64,000 nt of DNA. Origin: Stomoxys calcitrans. Lineage: Eukaryota > Arthropoda > Insecta > Diptera > Muscidae. Each line of letters starts with the position of its first letter. The first letter of the stretch is position 1. This document shows positions 29,760 to 45,508 of this stretch, piece after piece. The position numbers were made by a program, and so were the translations under genes. Location of the stretch: assembly GCF_963082655.1 (NCBI RefSeq), contig NC_081555.1, positions 13,926,762 to 13,990,761 of the forward strand. The letters run 5' to 3'. The notes under the pieces are model-generated. The model was not told the origin of the DNA, did not search any database, and saw only the letters and a list, made by a program, of their open reading frames with translations.

Positions 29760-31371
29760 TTAATTAATATATAACAGTATAACACTTAATTATCTTAATT
29801 AGAATACAACTCTGGTGCAGTTATACATGATTCTATCTTCACTCCAAATCCTTTAAATATTATAAAAAGACTTAAAATATTGACGAACATATAAAGTAAC
29901 CGAAGAAATAAAATTATGTATAACAGTATAACAGTTAACTTAAAATGGCTTAGGTGTATGTCCATAGTGGCATGGGGCGGACTAATGTCCGTACACTCTT
30001 TTCGACCTAACCTAACCTTACTTTAACTTAAAACATTGGCTAACGTATAAAATAAACGAAAAATTGAATTATTTATAACAGTATAACAGTTTTCCGGTGA
30101 TTGTGTAGCTGTTATATGTTCCACGACTGTAACTCTTGGCGATATTTTCTCTTCAATGCCTCCAAATAAATAACAAAATTAAAAAGAAATGTATAATGTA
30201 TAACAATTTTCGTATAATTGCCCTAACTGTTATACAATAATGATAGCTTGTGACTCTTGATCCTTCTTCACTTCAAAGCCTTTAAATTTCTTCAAAAAAT
30301 AAAAATACTGAGTAAAGTATGACAATATACCACTTATAGCATAATTTTGATAACTGTTATACAATAGATCTAGTGGGTGACTCTTTAGACACTCTTTGGC
30401 GGAGTCAATATGGATTATTATAATTTTCAAAAAAATTAATTTATATTCGCTATTTTGACAGTATAACACGTTAAGGTAAATTACCTAAACTGTTATACAA
30501 TAATTGTATAATTACCCTTACTGTTATACAATAATGAAACCTTGTGGCTCTTGTTCCATTATATGACCAGTTAAAACTTATTTAGAATTGCCGACAAAAT
30601 TAACTTATATAACACTTTAAGTGTTGTTTCCCTAACTGTTATACGCATAATGATTCTCACGTAGCCTCCACTCTCACTTCAAAGCCTTTACATTTCTTTA
30701 AAAAATAGAAATTTCTTCAAAAAACAATTTAAAAAATATATTGAGTGATGTACGACAATATAACACTTATCGCAAAATTTCGATAACTGTTATACAATAG
30801 GTCTAGTCGGTGACCCTTTACATACTCTTTAGTTTTGTTTCCCTCACTGTTATACGCATAATAATTCCAACTTAGCCTCCACTCTCACTTCAAAGCCTTT
30901 AAATTTCTTCAAAAAATTAAAATACTGAGTAAACTACGACAATATAACACTTATGGCATAATTTCGATAACTGTTATACAATAGATCTAGTCGGTGACTC
31001 TTTACACACTCTTTGGCGGAGTGAAATTGGATTATTATAATTTTCAAAAAAATTAATTTATATTCGCTATTTTGACAGTATAACACGTAAAGGTAAATTA
31101 CCTAAACTGTTATACAACAATTGAATAATTGCCCTAACTGTTATACAATAATGATAGTTTGTAACTCTTGTTCCATTATATGACCAGTTAAAACTTATTT
31201 AGAATTGCCGACAAAATTAACTTTTATATTAATATATAATAGTATAACACTTTAAGTGTTGATTCCCTGACTGTTATATGCATAATGATTCTCACGTAAC
31301 CTCCACTCTCACTTCAAGGCCTCTAAATTTCTTCAAAAAATAAAAATTTCCTCAACAAATAATAAAAAACA
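29760..31371. repeat. Inverted-box satellite, array 2
   Basis: The same GTATAACAGT/ACTGTTATAC boxes as the array at 23740, but units here form a clearer higher-order repeat. The segment GTGACTCTTTACACACTCTT recurs at about 30377 and 30994 (617 bp apart), and after the inserted element at 33644 and 34279 (635 bp apart). It lies upstream of gene 4 and is interrupted at 29939 (LINE tail) and 31372 (HINE-like element). Confidence 0.85.
29939..30012 (+). mobile_element. LINE 3'-end fragment inside the satellite
   Basis: GGCTTAGGTGTATGTCCATA, TGGCATGGGGCGGAC and CGACCTAACCTAACC match the 3' tail of the LINE at 12755-12825. The fragment is only about 75 bp, as expected of an extremely 5'-truncated insertion. 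Confidence 0.65.
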
Positions 31372-33358
31372 AGTAAAAAGGCGTTAAGTTCGGCCGGGCC
31401 GAACTTTGGATACCCACCACCTCGGGTATATATGTAAACCACCTTTCATCAAAATTCGGTGAAAATTTCATACCTTATGACCCATATCAGTTATATCAAA
31501 ATATGTTCCGATTTGGACCAAATAGTAATAAGTACAGTAGCTATATCTAAAAATTAACCGATCTGAACCATATACGACACTGATGTTGAAAAGCCTAACA
31601 TAAGTTACTATGTAAAATTTCAGTGAAATTGGATTATAAATGCGCTTTTTATGGGGCAAAGACTTTAAATCGAGAGATCGGTCTAGATGGCAGCTATATT
31701 CAAATCTGGATCGATCTGGGCAAAATTGAAGAAGGACGTCGAAGAGCCTAACTAAACTCACTGTCTCAAATTTCAGCGACATCGGACAATAAATGCGTCT
31801 TTATGGCCCCAAAACCTAAAACCTAGATATCGGTCTATATGGCAGCTATATCTACATTTGGACCGATCTTTGCGATATTGCAGATGTATGTCAAGGGGCT
31901 TAACTTAACTCACTGTCCCAAATTTCGGCGACATCGGACAATAAATGAGCATTTTATGGGCCCAAAACCATAAATCAAGAAATCGATCTATATGGCAGCT
32001 ATATCCAAATCTGAACCGATCTGGGCCAAATTGAAGAAAGATGTCGAGGGGCCTAACGCAACTCACTGTCCCAAATTTCAACAAAATCGGGTAATAAATG
32101 TGGCTTTTATGGGCCTAACACCATAAATCGGAGGATCGGTCTATATGGCAGCTATATCCAAATCTGAACCGATCTGGGCCAAATTGACAAAGGATGTCGA
32201 AGGGCCCAACACAACTCACTGTCCCGAATTTCAGTGGAATCGGATAAAAGATGTGGCTTTTATGGCCCTTAGACCCTAAATCGGAGGGTCGGTCTATATG
32301 GCAGCTATATCCAAATCTGGACCGATCTGAGCCAAATTGACGAAGGATGTCGAAGGGCCTAACAAAACTCACTTTTCCAAATTTCAGCAAAATCGGATAA
32401 TAAATGTGGCTTTAATGGGCCTGAGACCCTAAATCGGCGGATCGGTCTATATGGCAGCTATATCCAAATCTGAACCGATCTGGGCCAAATTGACAAAGGA
32501 TGTCGAAGGGCCTAACACAACTCACTGTCCCGAATTTCAGTGGAATCGGATAAAAGATGTGGCTTTTATGGCCCTTAGACCCTAAATCGGAGGGTCGGTC
32601 TATATGGCAGCTATATCCAAATCTGGACCGATCTGAGCCAAATTGACGAAGGATATCGAAGGGCCTAACAAAACTCACTGTCCCAAATTTCAGCAAAATC
32701 GGGTAATAAATGTGGCTTTTATGGGCCTAACACCATAAATCGGAGGATCGGTCTATATGGCAGCTATATCCAAATCTGAACCGATCTGAGCCAAATTGAC
32801 AAAGGATGTCGAAGGGCCCAACGCAACTCACTGTCCCGAATTTCAGTGGAATCGGATAAAAGATGTGGCTTTTATGGCCCTTAGACCCTAAATCGGAGTG
32901 TCTGTCTATATGGCAGCTATATCCAAATCTGGACCGATCTGAGCCAAATTGACGAAGGATGTCGAAGGGCCTAACAAACCTCACTTTTCCAAATTTCAGC
33001 AAAATCGGATAATAAATGTGGCTTTTATGGGCCTAAGACCCTAAATCGGCGGATCGGTCTATATGGGGGCTATATGAAGATATAGTCCGATATAGCCCAT
33101 CTTCGAACTTAACCTGCTTATGGACAAAAAAAGAATCTGTGCAAAATTTCAGCTCAATATCTCAATTTTTAAAGACTGTAGCGTGATTTCAACAGACAGA
33201 CGGACAGACGGACAGACGGACGGACATGCCTAGATCGTCTTAGATTTTTACGCTGATCAAGAATATATATACTTTATAGGGTCGGAAATGGATATTTCGA
33301 TGTGTTGCAAACGGAATGACAAAATGAATATACCCCCATCCTTCGGTGGTGGGTATAA
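31372..33358 (+). mobile_element. HINE/mini-me-like element with internal tandem repeats, complete copy
   Basis: Left end GTTAAGTTCGGCCGGGCCGA (GC-rich palindrome), then GGATACCCACCACC. The interior is a tandem array of a unit of about 150 bp (TATGGCAGCTATATCCAAAT, CTGACCGATCT-type, TCACTGTCCCAAATTTCAG, AATGTGGCTTTTATGG) from 31640 to 33060, including duplicate blocks about 310 bp apart (32250, 32560, 32860). The right part has a GACAGACGGACAGACGGACG run (33195-33232), CTTAGATTTTTACG and the end GGTGGTGGGTATAAAA. It interrupts the satellite, whose repeats resume on both sides. No protein is encoded; ORFs of 90-odd codons are tandem-repeat artefacts. GTCY runs plus terminal palindromes suggest a Helentron-derived non-autonomous element (inference). 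Confidence 0.75.
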
Positions 33359-33359
33359 A

Positions 33360-34800
33360 AATAATAAATAAATAATAGAAAAAAAATATTGAGTAAAGTA
33401 CGACAATATAACACTTAGCGCATACTTTCGATAACTGTTATACAATAGATCTAGTCGGTGACCCTTTACATACTCTTTAGTTTTGTTTCCTTCACTGTTA
33501 TACGCATAATGATTCCAACTTAGCCTCCACTCTCACTTCAAAGCCTTTAAATTTCTTCAAAAAATAAAAAAATACTGAATAAAGTACGACAATATAGCAC
33601 TTATGGCATAATTTCGATAACTGTTATACAATAGATCTAGTCGGTGACTCTTTACACACTCTTTGGTGGAGTGAAATTGGATTATTATAATTTTCGAAAA
33701 AATTAATTTATATTCGCTATTTTGACAGAATAACACGTAAAGGTAAATTACCTAAACTGTTATGCAACAATTGAATAATTGCCCTAACTGTTATACAATA
33801 ATGAAACCTTGTGACTCTTGTTCCATTATATGACCAGTTAAAATTTATTTAAAATTGCTGACAAAATGAACTTATATACTAATATATAACAGTATAACAC
33901 TTTAAGTGTTGTTTCCCTAACTGTTATACGCATAATGATTCTCACGTAGCCTCCACTCTCACTTCAAAGACTTTACATTTCTTTAAAAAAATAGAAATTT
34001 CTTCAAAAAACAATTTAAAAAAAATATTGAGTAATGTACGACAATATAACACTTATCGCAACATTTCGATAACTGTTATACAATAGGTCTAGTCGGTGAC
34101 CCTTAACATACTCTTTAGTTTTGTTTCCCTCACTGTTATACGCATAATAATTCCAACTTAGCCTTCACTCTCACTTCAAAGCCTTTAAATTTCTCCAAAA
34201 AATAATAATACTGGGTAAAGTACGACAATATAACACTTATGGCATAATTTTGATAACTGTTATACAATAGATCTACTCGGTGACTCTTTACACACTCTTT
34301 GGCGGAGTGAAATTGGATTATTATAATTTCCGAAAAAATAAGTTTTTATTCGCTATTATGACAGTATAACACGTAAGGGTTAATTACCTTAACTGTTATA
34401 TAACAATTGTACTGTGGATTCAAACTCCATTATTTTCGTTCCAAATTCTTTGAATGTACTACAAAACTTGAAATATATATTTCTCGGCTTCATTTCACTA
34501 GTTAAAAGTTAATAAATATTTCCAAAGTAAAAGTATAACACTTAATACTTAAGTACCTAAACTATTATACAACTTTTGTTCAATGTTTCATGACTGCAAA
34601 ATCTTTTCAATCTGCTACCAAACTTTAAATATTGGGTAACGTATAATAATATAAAAGTTCTCGGGTGTTTTTGTTAACTGTTATACAATGTTGTTGTTGT
34701 TGTAGCTATATTTTCATTAAAAGGCGCCAATAACTCGCCTTGCGCCGCCTGGCCTCTCACTGAGACTCTTTGCTAGATACTACAATTCAACAGTATAACA
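33360..34800. repeat. Inverted-box satellite, array 3
   Basis: Direct continuation of the array at 29760-31371 after the inserted element. Blocks such as GCTATTTTGACAG, ACGTAAAGGTAAATTACC and TGTTATACGCATAATGATTC repeat. Units degrade after about 34440; single boxes persist to about 34690. Confidence 0.85.
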
Positions 34801-35186
34801 CTACACGTATGATCTCAACTGGGTTTTATATTCTCTATTTTGAGATCTAACGATTTAATTGAAGTTTCATAAGAAATAACATTATTAACAAAATTTTTGC
34901 GTTATAACACTTATCTGATAAATGCTCTAACCGTAATAATCCCCAATAAAATTGTTATATCATCTATGTCGCATTTCCTCATGTATTTGACTATGCCAAT
35001 TTCGCTTTCATATGTACCACTGGTAAATGGAATGAAATTTAAATTTGTGTGCTTTAAAAGCATTTAAAATTCGTAGCATACTTTAGGGAGCCTCATTTAA
35101 AATTTCCAGCAAACTTGTCATTTAGAGAGAGTACAAATTTACCGACCGTGGCAAATTAAAGGTTTTGGGATTATAAAACGAATTTG
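34801..35186. other. Unrecognised AT-rich DNA
   Basis: No gene, tandem pattern or named element is visible. It may include decayed satellite. Confidence 0.3.
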
Positions 35187-35540
35187 TCTTGTCATAGGCG
35201 GGGCGATGAGGACAGCGCTCACTGGGGCACTGAAGACTATTCTAAATATCCGACCCATTGACACACAGATTAAGTGTGAGGCAGCCACTGCCGCTATGAG
35301 ACTTAAGGCGATGGGAGAATGGATTGAGGATGGGAGCAGCTCATGCCATCGCGGTATAATCGGATACCTGAGATGAACCTTGAAGTCGAGTGCGAGGCAC
35401 TGCTGCCATCGGCACAGTCTTAGATTGACGGAACCCTAGTATTGCCATCAGGAAGATCATATTACACGGATGGATCAAAGCCAGAGGACACAGTGGGCCT
35501 GGGGGTTTATATTGGGAACCCAGGGACTGAGATATACATA
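35187..35540 (+). pseudogene. LINE fragment: end of reverse transcriptase and start of RNase H
   Basis: Plus-strand translation gives VIGGAMRTALTGALKTILNI, then CEAATAAMRLKAMGEWIEDG. After a frame break, YYTDGSKPEDTVGLGVYIGN contains the intact RNase H motif YTDGSK. It is the same family as 11340-12830 but better preserved in this part, truncated at both ends. It stops where the following tandem repeat begins. Confidence 0.75.
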
Positions 35541-36165
35541 TACTTTTTTCCAAAGGTCAACTTATACGTTTCCAACCACTGCGCTATGTATGATTTCAAT
35601 CGGTCCATTGTTTGATATAACTGCCATATAAACCGATCTTGGGTCTTGACTTCTTGACCCGCTAGAGAGCGCAATTTCTATCCGATTTGACTGAAATTTT
35701 GCACGTGGTGTTCTGGTATCACTTCCAACATCTGCGCTAAGTATCATTCAAGTCGGTTCATAATCTGGTATAGGTGTCATATAAACCGATCTTGGTTCTT
35801 GACTTCTTGAGCCAATAGAGGACGCAATTTTCATCCGATTTGGCTGAAATTTTGCATGAGGTGTTTTGTTATGATTTCCAATAACTGTGCTCAGTATGGT
35901 GTAAATCGGTACATAACCTGATATAGCTGCCATATAAACCGATCTGGGATCTTGACTTCTTGAGCCCCTAGAGGGCGCAATTCTCATTCAATTGGGAAGA
36001 AATTTTGTACAACGGTTTCTCGCATGACCTTCAACATTCTTCTTATATATGGTCTGAATCGGTCCATAGCCTGATACAGCTCCCATATAAACCCATCTCC
36101 CGATTTTGCTTCTTGAGTCCCTACAAGACTCAATTCTTATCCGAATGAACTGAAATATTTTTTTT
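35541..36165. repeat. HINE-like tandem repeat fragment
   Basis: Four degenerate units of about 150-170 bp with CATATAAACCGATCTTGG, TTGACTTCTTGAGCC and TCCGATTTGGCTGAAATTTT, as in the intron of gene 1. Confidence 0.65.
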
Positions 36166-36474
36166 ATATATATAGAAAAAATTTTTTATAGAAACCAAAA
36201 TTAGATTTTTTAAACAACACCAACAAGTTTGTCTTTGTTTTCACTTCTCCTTGAACTTTCGCTTCATTTGAATGGCTATTAAATTCGCTAAACAATTACA
36301 CTAGAATACAAAACTTGAACAAAATACTATACAGAGGTACTGAAGTTTCAATTCGATTTTGTTGGAATCCATGGAAAACGAAGATATCTTTGGCTTTTTA
36401 AGTCACTTTGTATATTTGATTTTTTTTTTTTCCTAAGAAGTTTCATTTATTTTTAGAAATTTCTAATTAAAACA
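36166..36474. other. Unrecognised DNA
   Basis: Nothing recognisable: AT-rich, no tandem structure, no ORF with motifs. Confidence 0.3.
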
Positions 36475-38690
36475 AATAAAAGCGTGCTAAGTTCGACCGG
36501 GCCAAATCTTATATGCCCTCCACCATGGATCGCATCTGTCAAGTTCTTTGCCCGATATCACTAAATAGGGAAAGAATTGATAATAAATAAGAATGGCTAC
36601 GCTCTTGGAGATATACCAAGGTATAAACCAATTTTGGCCATATTTGGTATGTTGGAGACCAAAGTGGAAGTCGTTGTGCAAAATTTCTCAAGAAGTATAA
36701 TGGAAAGATCAGTTTATAGGGATACTTTACCAGGTTATGACCCGATTTAGACCATACCTTAGCACAATTGTTGAAAGTTATATCAAAACACTTGATGCTG
36801 AATACCAACCAAATCGCATAATAATTACGCCCTCTAGCGGCTCAAGAGGGCAAGATCCGAGTTCGGTTTATATGGGAGCTATATTATACTTGGCACAGTT
36901 GTTGTAAGTGAAATCAGAACACTTCACGCAAAATTTCAACCAAATCGGATAATAATTGCGCCCTCTAGCGGCTCAAGAAGTCAAGATCCGAAATCGGTTT
37001 ATATGGCAGCTATATCAGGTTATGGACCGATTTGAACCATTCCTAACACAATTGTTGGAAGTTATAATAAAATACTATGTGCCAAATTTCAGCCAAATCG
37101 GATAATAATTGCGCCCTCTAGCGGCTCAAGAAGTCAAGATCCGAAATCGGTTTATATGGAAGCTATATCAAGTTATGAACCGATTTGGACCATACTTAGT
37201 ACAGTTGTCGCAAGTTGTAATAAAACACTTCATGCAAAATTTCAGCCAAATCGGATAATAATTGCGCCCTCTAGCGGCTCAAGAAGACAAGATCGGAAAT
37301 CGGTTTATATGGCAGCTATATCAGGTTATGAACCAATTTGGACCATCATTAGAACAGTTGTCGGAAGTTATAATAAAACACCTCATGAAAAATTTCAGCC
37401 AAATCGGATAATAATTGCGCCCTCTAGCGGCTCAAGAAGTCAAGATCCGAAATCGGTTTATATGGCAGCTATATCAGGTTATGGACCGATTTTAACCATT
37501 CCTTACACAGTTGTTGGAAGTTATAATAAAACACTATGTGCCAAATTTCAGCCAAATTGGATAATAATTGCGCCCTCTAGCGGCTCAAGAAGTCAAGACC
37601 CCAGACCGGTTTATGTGACAGCTATATCAGCTTTTGGACCGATTTAAACCATACCTAGTACAGTTTTTGAAAGTCATAACAAAACACTTCATGCTAAATT
37701 TCAGCCAAATCGGATACAAATTGCGCCCTCTAGCGGCTCAAGAAGTCAAGATCCCAGATCGGTTTATATGGCAGCTATACCAGGTTATGAACCGATTTGA
37801 ACCATACTTGGCACAGTTGTTGAAAGTCATAACAAAACACTTCATGCAAAATTTCAGCCAAATCGGATAATAATTGCGCCCTCTAGCGGTTCAAGAAGTC
37901 AAGACCCCAGATCGGTTTATGTGACAGCTATATCATATTATGGACTGATTTAAACCATACCTAGCACAGTTGTTGGAAATGATAACAAAACACCTCATGC
38001 AAAGTTTTAGCCAAATTGGATAATAATTGCGCCCTCTAGCGGCTCAAGAAGTCAAGACCCCAGACCGGTTTATGTGACAGCTATATCAGCTTTTGGACCG
38101 ATTTAAACCATACCTAGCACAGTTGTTGAAAGTCATAACAAAACACTTCCTGCAAAATTTCAGCCAAATCGGATAATAATTGCGCCCTCTAGCGGTTCAA
38201 GAAGTCAAGACCCCAGATCGGTTTATGTGACAGCTATATCATATTATGGACCGATTTAAACCATACCTAGCACAGTTGTTGAAAATTGCAACAAAACACC
38301 TCGTGCAAAGTTTCAGCCAAATCGGTTAAGAGTTGCGCCCTCTAGAGGCTCAAGAAGTCAAAATCCCCGATCGGTTTATATGGCAGCTATATCAAAACAT
38401 GGACCGATATGGCCCATTTATAATCCCAACCAACCTACACTAATAAGAAGTATTTGTGCCGTGTGTCTAGCGGCTTGAAGCTTTAATCCTTTGAAAATTA
38501 GTAAGCTTTTGACAGACAGATGGGCGGAGAGACGGACGGGAGGACAGACGGGCGGACATGGCTAGATCGACTTAAAATGTCAAGAATATATATACTTTAT
38601 GGGGTCTTAGACGCATATTTCGAGGATTTACAAACAGAAGTGCAAAATTAGTATACCCCCATTCTGTGGTGGAGAATATCTTATATACAA
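36475..38690 (+). mobile_element. HINE/mini-me-like element with ~150-160-bp tandem units, long copy
   Basis: Left end GTGCTAAGTTCGACCGGGCC followed by CCTCCACCATGG. From about 36810 to 38380 there are about ten tandem units with GCGCCCTCTAGCGGCTCAAG, AAGTCAAGATCCGAAATCGG and TTTATATGGCAGCTATATCA. At the right come a GACAGACAG...GACGGACGGGAGGACAG run (38513-38560), ATATATATACTTTATGGGGT and the end TACCCCCATTCTGTGGTGG. The 163-codon ORF at 37156-37647 is a translation of the tandem units and is not a gene. Confidence 0.75.
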
Positions 38691-40860
38691 AATTCAGTTC
38701 GTGTTTGTTGGTTTGTCGGTTTGTTTGTTTGTTCCGTATAGACTCAAACTCGGAAGGGGGGGTGGACCCTTCCCCTTACCCCAAAATTACTACCCAAAAA
38801 TAAAAGTTGACCGATCGGTACAATATGGGATTCAAATGAAAGGTATTCAAGAGAAGAGTACGAATTTCATAATAAAAGTTGAGTCCATGTACCTCGGGGG
38901 GCCGCCCCAAACCCAAAACCTCTTAAAATAGTCTTTTTTGACGGTCATGACAATATGTGACTCAACTGAAAGGTATTTGGGAGTAGAATACGAATATGAT
39001 CAGGAAGTAGGAATAGGTTTTGTAATTTATTGATAAAGGAAGGGGGCGGACCCTCCCCCGTTACCCCAAAAACACCAACCAAAATCAAAAGTGGACCGAT
39101 AGGGACAATATTGGTATCAAATGAAAAGTATGCGGGAGTAGATAACGCATCTGGCATACAAATTCATGTCGAAGTATAGGGGGTTAACCCATCCCCACAA
39201 AAACTCCCAAAATGGATTATATAATTTTTCGGTATCGGAAGGGGGGCGGACCCTCCCCCTTATGCCAAAAACACAACCCAAAATCAAAAGTAGACCGATC
39301 GCGACAATATAGATATCAAATTAAAGGTATTGGAGATTAGAATACGAATATGGTATTAAAATTTTAGTCTAAGTACCCATCGGGCCGCCCCAGACAAAAT
39401 GGACAAAAAAAAATGAATCTGTGCAAAATTTCAGTTCAGTATTTTTAAAGACTGTGACGTGATTTCAACATAGAGAGGGACATGGCTAGATGGTCTTAGA
39501 TTTTTACGACGAACAGGAATATATATACTTTATAGGTTCGAAAATTGATATTTCGATGTGTTGCAAACGGTATGACAAAATGAATATGCTCCCATCCTTC
39601 GATGGTGGGTATAAAAATCAATTTATGTTTGTTTGTTTGTCGGTTTGTTTGTTTGTTTGTTCCATATAAACTCAAAAATGGCTGAACAGATCAACTTTAA
39701 ATTTTCACAGATTGTGTAGGTTGATATCGGAAGGGGGGACCCTCCCCCTTATGTTAAAAGGACAATCCAAAATCAAAAGTGAACCGATCGGGACAATATA
39801 GGTATCAAATGAAAGGTATTGGAGAGTAGAATACGAATATGGTATTAAAATTTGGGTCCAAGTATCCATCGAGCCGCCCCAGCCCCAAAACTCCCCCAAA
39901 CTGACATTTTGGACGTTGATTTCAATATGGGGCTTAAATGAAAGGTATTCGGGAGTAGATTTCGAATCTGGCATACAAAATCAAATAGAAGTATGAGGTG
40001 TCACGCCACCCCTCAAAAACGTCATTGGACCCATTATGACTATATGATACTTGGCTGAACCGATTTTCTTATGGACCCATTATGACTATATGATACTTGG
40101 CTGAACCGATTTTCTTATAATTTTCATAGATTGTGTACGTTTGTCTAGAAGGAAACATACGCTATATAATTTTTAGATATCGAAGGCGGACCCTCCCCCT
40201 TACCCCAAAAACGCCACCCATATGCAAAAGTGGTCCGATGGGCACAATAAGGGTATCAAATGAAAGGTATTGGAGACCAGAAAACGAATATGGTATTAAA
40301 ATTTGGGTCCAAATACCATGCGCCCGCCCCCCAACCACAAAACTCCTCTAAACAGATATATTCGAAGTTCGTGTCAATATGGGACTCAAATGAAAAGTAT
40401 TAGGCAGTAGCTTACAAATATGGCATCAAAGATTAGGTCCAAGTATTGGGAGGTCGCCCACCCCCAAATACCTCCAAAATGGGCATATTAGCCGACCATG
40501 GCTATATGGGACTCAAATGAAAGGTATTAGGGAGTAGATTACGAATATGACATTAAAATTTGCGTTCAAGTCTAGGTGGCGCTTTTCCTCCTAAAGATAC
40601 GTCAAATTTGACCCATTATGACAATATGGGACTCAAATGAGAGGTATTTGAGAGTAGAAAACTAATTTGATATTCAATTTTGGAGTCAAATGTTTTGGAG
40701 TACGTCCTAAAGCACACCCTAAACTAAACTTAATTTCCGTTGGGAATAAAGAACGAATTTGATATCCATATTTGAGCCGAAATGTCTGAGGTGCCATCCC
40801 TCTCCTAATGAGAACATTACCCTAAGGAAGAACATTACCACCAGGAACCGAAAAGGGGCA
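38691..40860. repeat. ~110-130-bp degenerate tandem repeat with a nested HINE-like end
   Basis: Units in reverse orientation to those at 6300-7740: AAATGAAAGGTATT, GGAGTAGATTACGAATATG and GGGGCGGACCCTCCCCCTTA. GTTTGTTTGTTTGTTCC borders occur at 38703-38735 and 39626-39662. A HINE-like end (GTGCAAAATTTCAG through GATGGTGGGTATAAAAATC) is embedded at 39400-39625. Gene-free. Confidence 0.7.
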
Positions 40861-41084
40861 AATTCTCACTTTTCTCTCTTTTACATAATAAATAGTCCAA
40901 GAACATTTTATTTTAATTTTTTTTTTTTATAAAATTTTTTTACACTTCAACCACTGTGATTACCAACAAGTTTTGTTTAAAATATGAAATTTTCGTTTCG
41001 CATAGACTCAAACAAAACAGAATCCGTACATCAAAACCTTTGAAAAATTTTGATGTATCACAGTGTTATTTTCACCACACACAG

Positions 41085-43398
<2,314 letters not shown>

Positions 43399-43404
43399 AT
43401 TTTT

Positions 43405-44990
43405 ATAAAAACAAAAATATAAATATTTCTATACAAATTTTGTTAAAAAAAGATGATACTAAAAATATTTATATATTTAAAAAAATATTTTTTTAAATAA
43501 AAATATTTTTTAAAAAAATATTTTTTTAAATAAAAATATTTTTAAAAAAAATATTTTTTTAAATAAAAATATTTTTTAAAAAAATATTTTTTTTTTTTTA
43601 AACATATTTTTATAAAAAATATTTTTTTCGAAATATTGAAAAAAGAAAATATTTTTTTAATATATTTTTATAAAAATTTCTTTAAAAAGAAAATTTTAAA
43701 AAAATATTGTTAAAAAATAATTTTTCAAACAATATAATTTTATAAAAAATATATTTTTATACATAAAAAATTTTTTCAAAGAAATATTTATAAAAAAATT
43801 ATATTTTTAAAATATATATATAAAAATATATGTATATAAAAAAATATAATTTTTAAAAACATACTATTATAAAAATATACCTTTTTAATAATATATTTAA
43901 AAATATATAAATTTTTATCAAAATATGTATATTTTGATAAATATATTTTTTAAAAATATTCGTCTTTATAAGAAAAAATTTTTTTAAAAATTATACATTA
44001 AAAAAAACATTTTTTTAAAACATTTGTTGAAAACATTTAAAAAAATAATTCTTTTTGAAAATATTTTTTAAAAAAATTTTTCAAAATTTTTTTTTTTTTT
44101 TAAATTTTAAAAAAAGTAATTTTTTTTTTTTTTTAAAATTTTTTTTGGAAATTTTATTTTTACAAAAAATGTTTTTGCACAAAAATTTTTTTCAAAGAAA
44201 AAAATTTTATGCAAATATTATTAAAAATAAAGTAAATAAATTTAATTTTTTTTTTTGAAAAAAATTTTTGGTGCAAAAATTTTTAAAATATTTTTAAAAA
44301 AAAATTTTTTTAAAAAATATTTTTTTAAAAAATTTTTTTTTAATTTATTTTTTTAAAAAATTTTTTGTTTTATTTTTTTTAAAATAATTTTTTTTTTAAA
44401 AATATTTTTTTTGGAAATTATATTTTTACAAAATATGTTTTATACAAATATTTTTAAATATAAAGATAAATAAATTAAATTTTTTGTTTTTGAAAAAAAA
44501 ATGGTTGGTACAAAAAAAATTTTATAAAAATATATATTTCAAAAAATTTATTTAAAAAAATGTTTTTAAAAAAATGTTAAAAAAAAGTTTTTTTTAATGT
44601 TTTTAATAATAATATTTTTTGTTTAAAAAAAAGAATTAAAACATATTCAAATAAATATATTTTTTTCAAAAAATGGTTTTAAAAAAATATTTTTAAAAAA
44701 AATTTTACCAAAAATATATATTTTATAAAAAAATATTTAAAAAAAATAAAATTTTGACAAAATTTTCAGTACAAGTAAAGTTCTTACGACATTTTCTGAG
44801 AAATAAAATTGGAAAAAATTTAAAAAAAGAAATATTGAAAATTTATTTTTAAAAAATATATTAAAATTTTTTTTTTTTTTGAAAAAAAGTTTGTACAAAT
44901 ACATTTTTTATAAAAATATATTTTCCAAAAAAAATATTTTCCAAAAAAAAAAATATTTTCCAAAAAAAAAAATATTTTTTAATAAAAACT
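43405..44990. repeat. Nearly pure A/T low-complexity tract, ~1.6 kb
   Basis: Runs of 4-12 A or T alternate as AAAAATATTTTTTTAAA, with almost no G or C. The first 150 bp show a short period of about 30 bp (AAATAAAAATATTTTTTAAA). Small open frames of Lys, Phe and Asn are compositional. It starts right after the stop of gene 5. A much shorter AT tract is in the same place after gene 6. Confidence 0.9.
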
Positions 44991-45508
44991 GTTTGTGTGT
45001 TCCTTATAGAATTTTGCTCCGCTGTGTTTACTCGATCCTATTGCAGGCGACGTTTGTAGGGTACTTTGCCTTGAAAAACCTCTCTCCGAAGAGGTATGGC
45101 AATGCGGGCTACGTTTGAGATCGGTTTATATGGGAGCTATATCAGGTTAATGACCGATTTGGACTGTAACAATCTCTTTCCATACAAAACTTTGGTCATT
45201 TTTGAAGAAGAGTCTGCGAGATAAAGGAACGGAAGAAGAGAATCGAAAGTATGGAGCAATCGTTTATTCAACACCGCCGTCGCCTTAGCACCGGTCTATT
45301 TCCACTTTAGTACCCAGCGAGTCAGTCTGCGGGTCTTCGCATACATGGCAGCGTATGTAGGATCTCATTGTGTCCCCATTCAAAACCATACCGTCTCATT
45401 CTCTTATCTGAGTAGACCAGGAACGTAGACACGAGGAGGGTAGCTAATACTATCGGTCCCAACAAAATTCCTATTTTTCATTTATATGAGCTTCGTAGTG
45501 TTTATAAG
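44991..45508. other. Unrecognised DNA with a short repeat fragment
   Basis: 45120-45165 is a single HINE-like unit (GATCGGTTTATATGGGAGCT). 45180-45480 has a less AT-rich composition and may be a decayed retroelement, but I cannot place it in any family. Confidence 0.35.

Noticed and set aside
37156..37647. 163-codon ORF with repeated SGSRSQDPKSVYMAAISGY
   Set aside because: Translation of the tandem units of the HINE-like element; the same peptide appears wherever this repeat occurs, in either strand and with stops.
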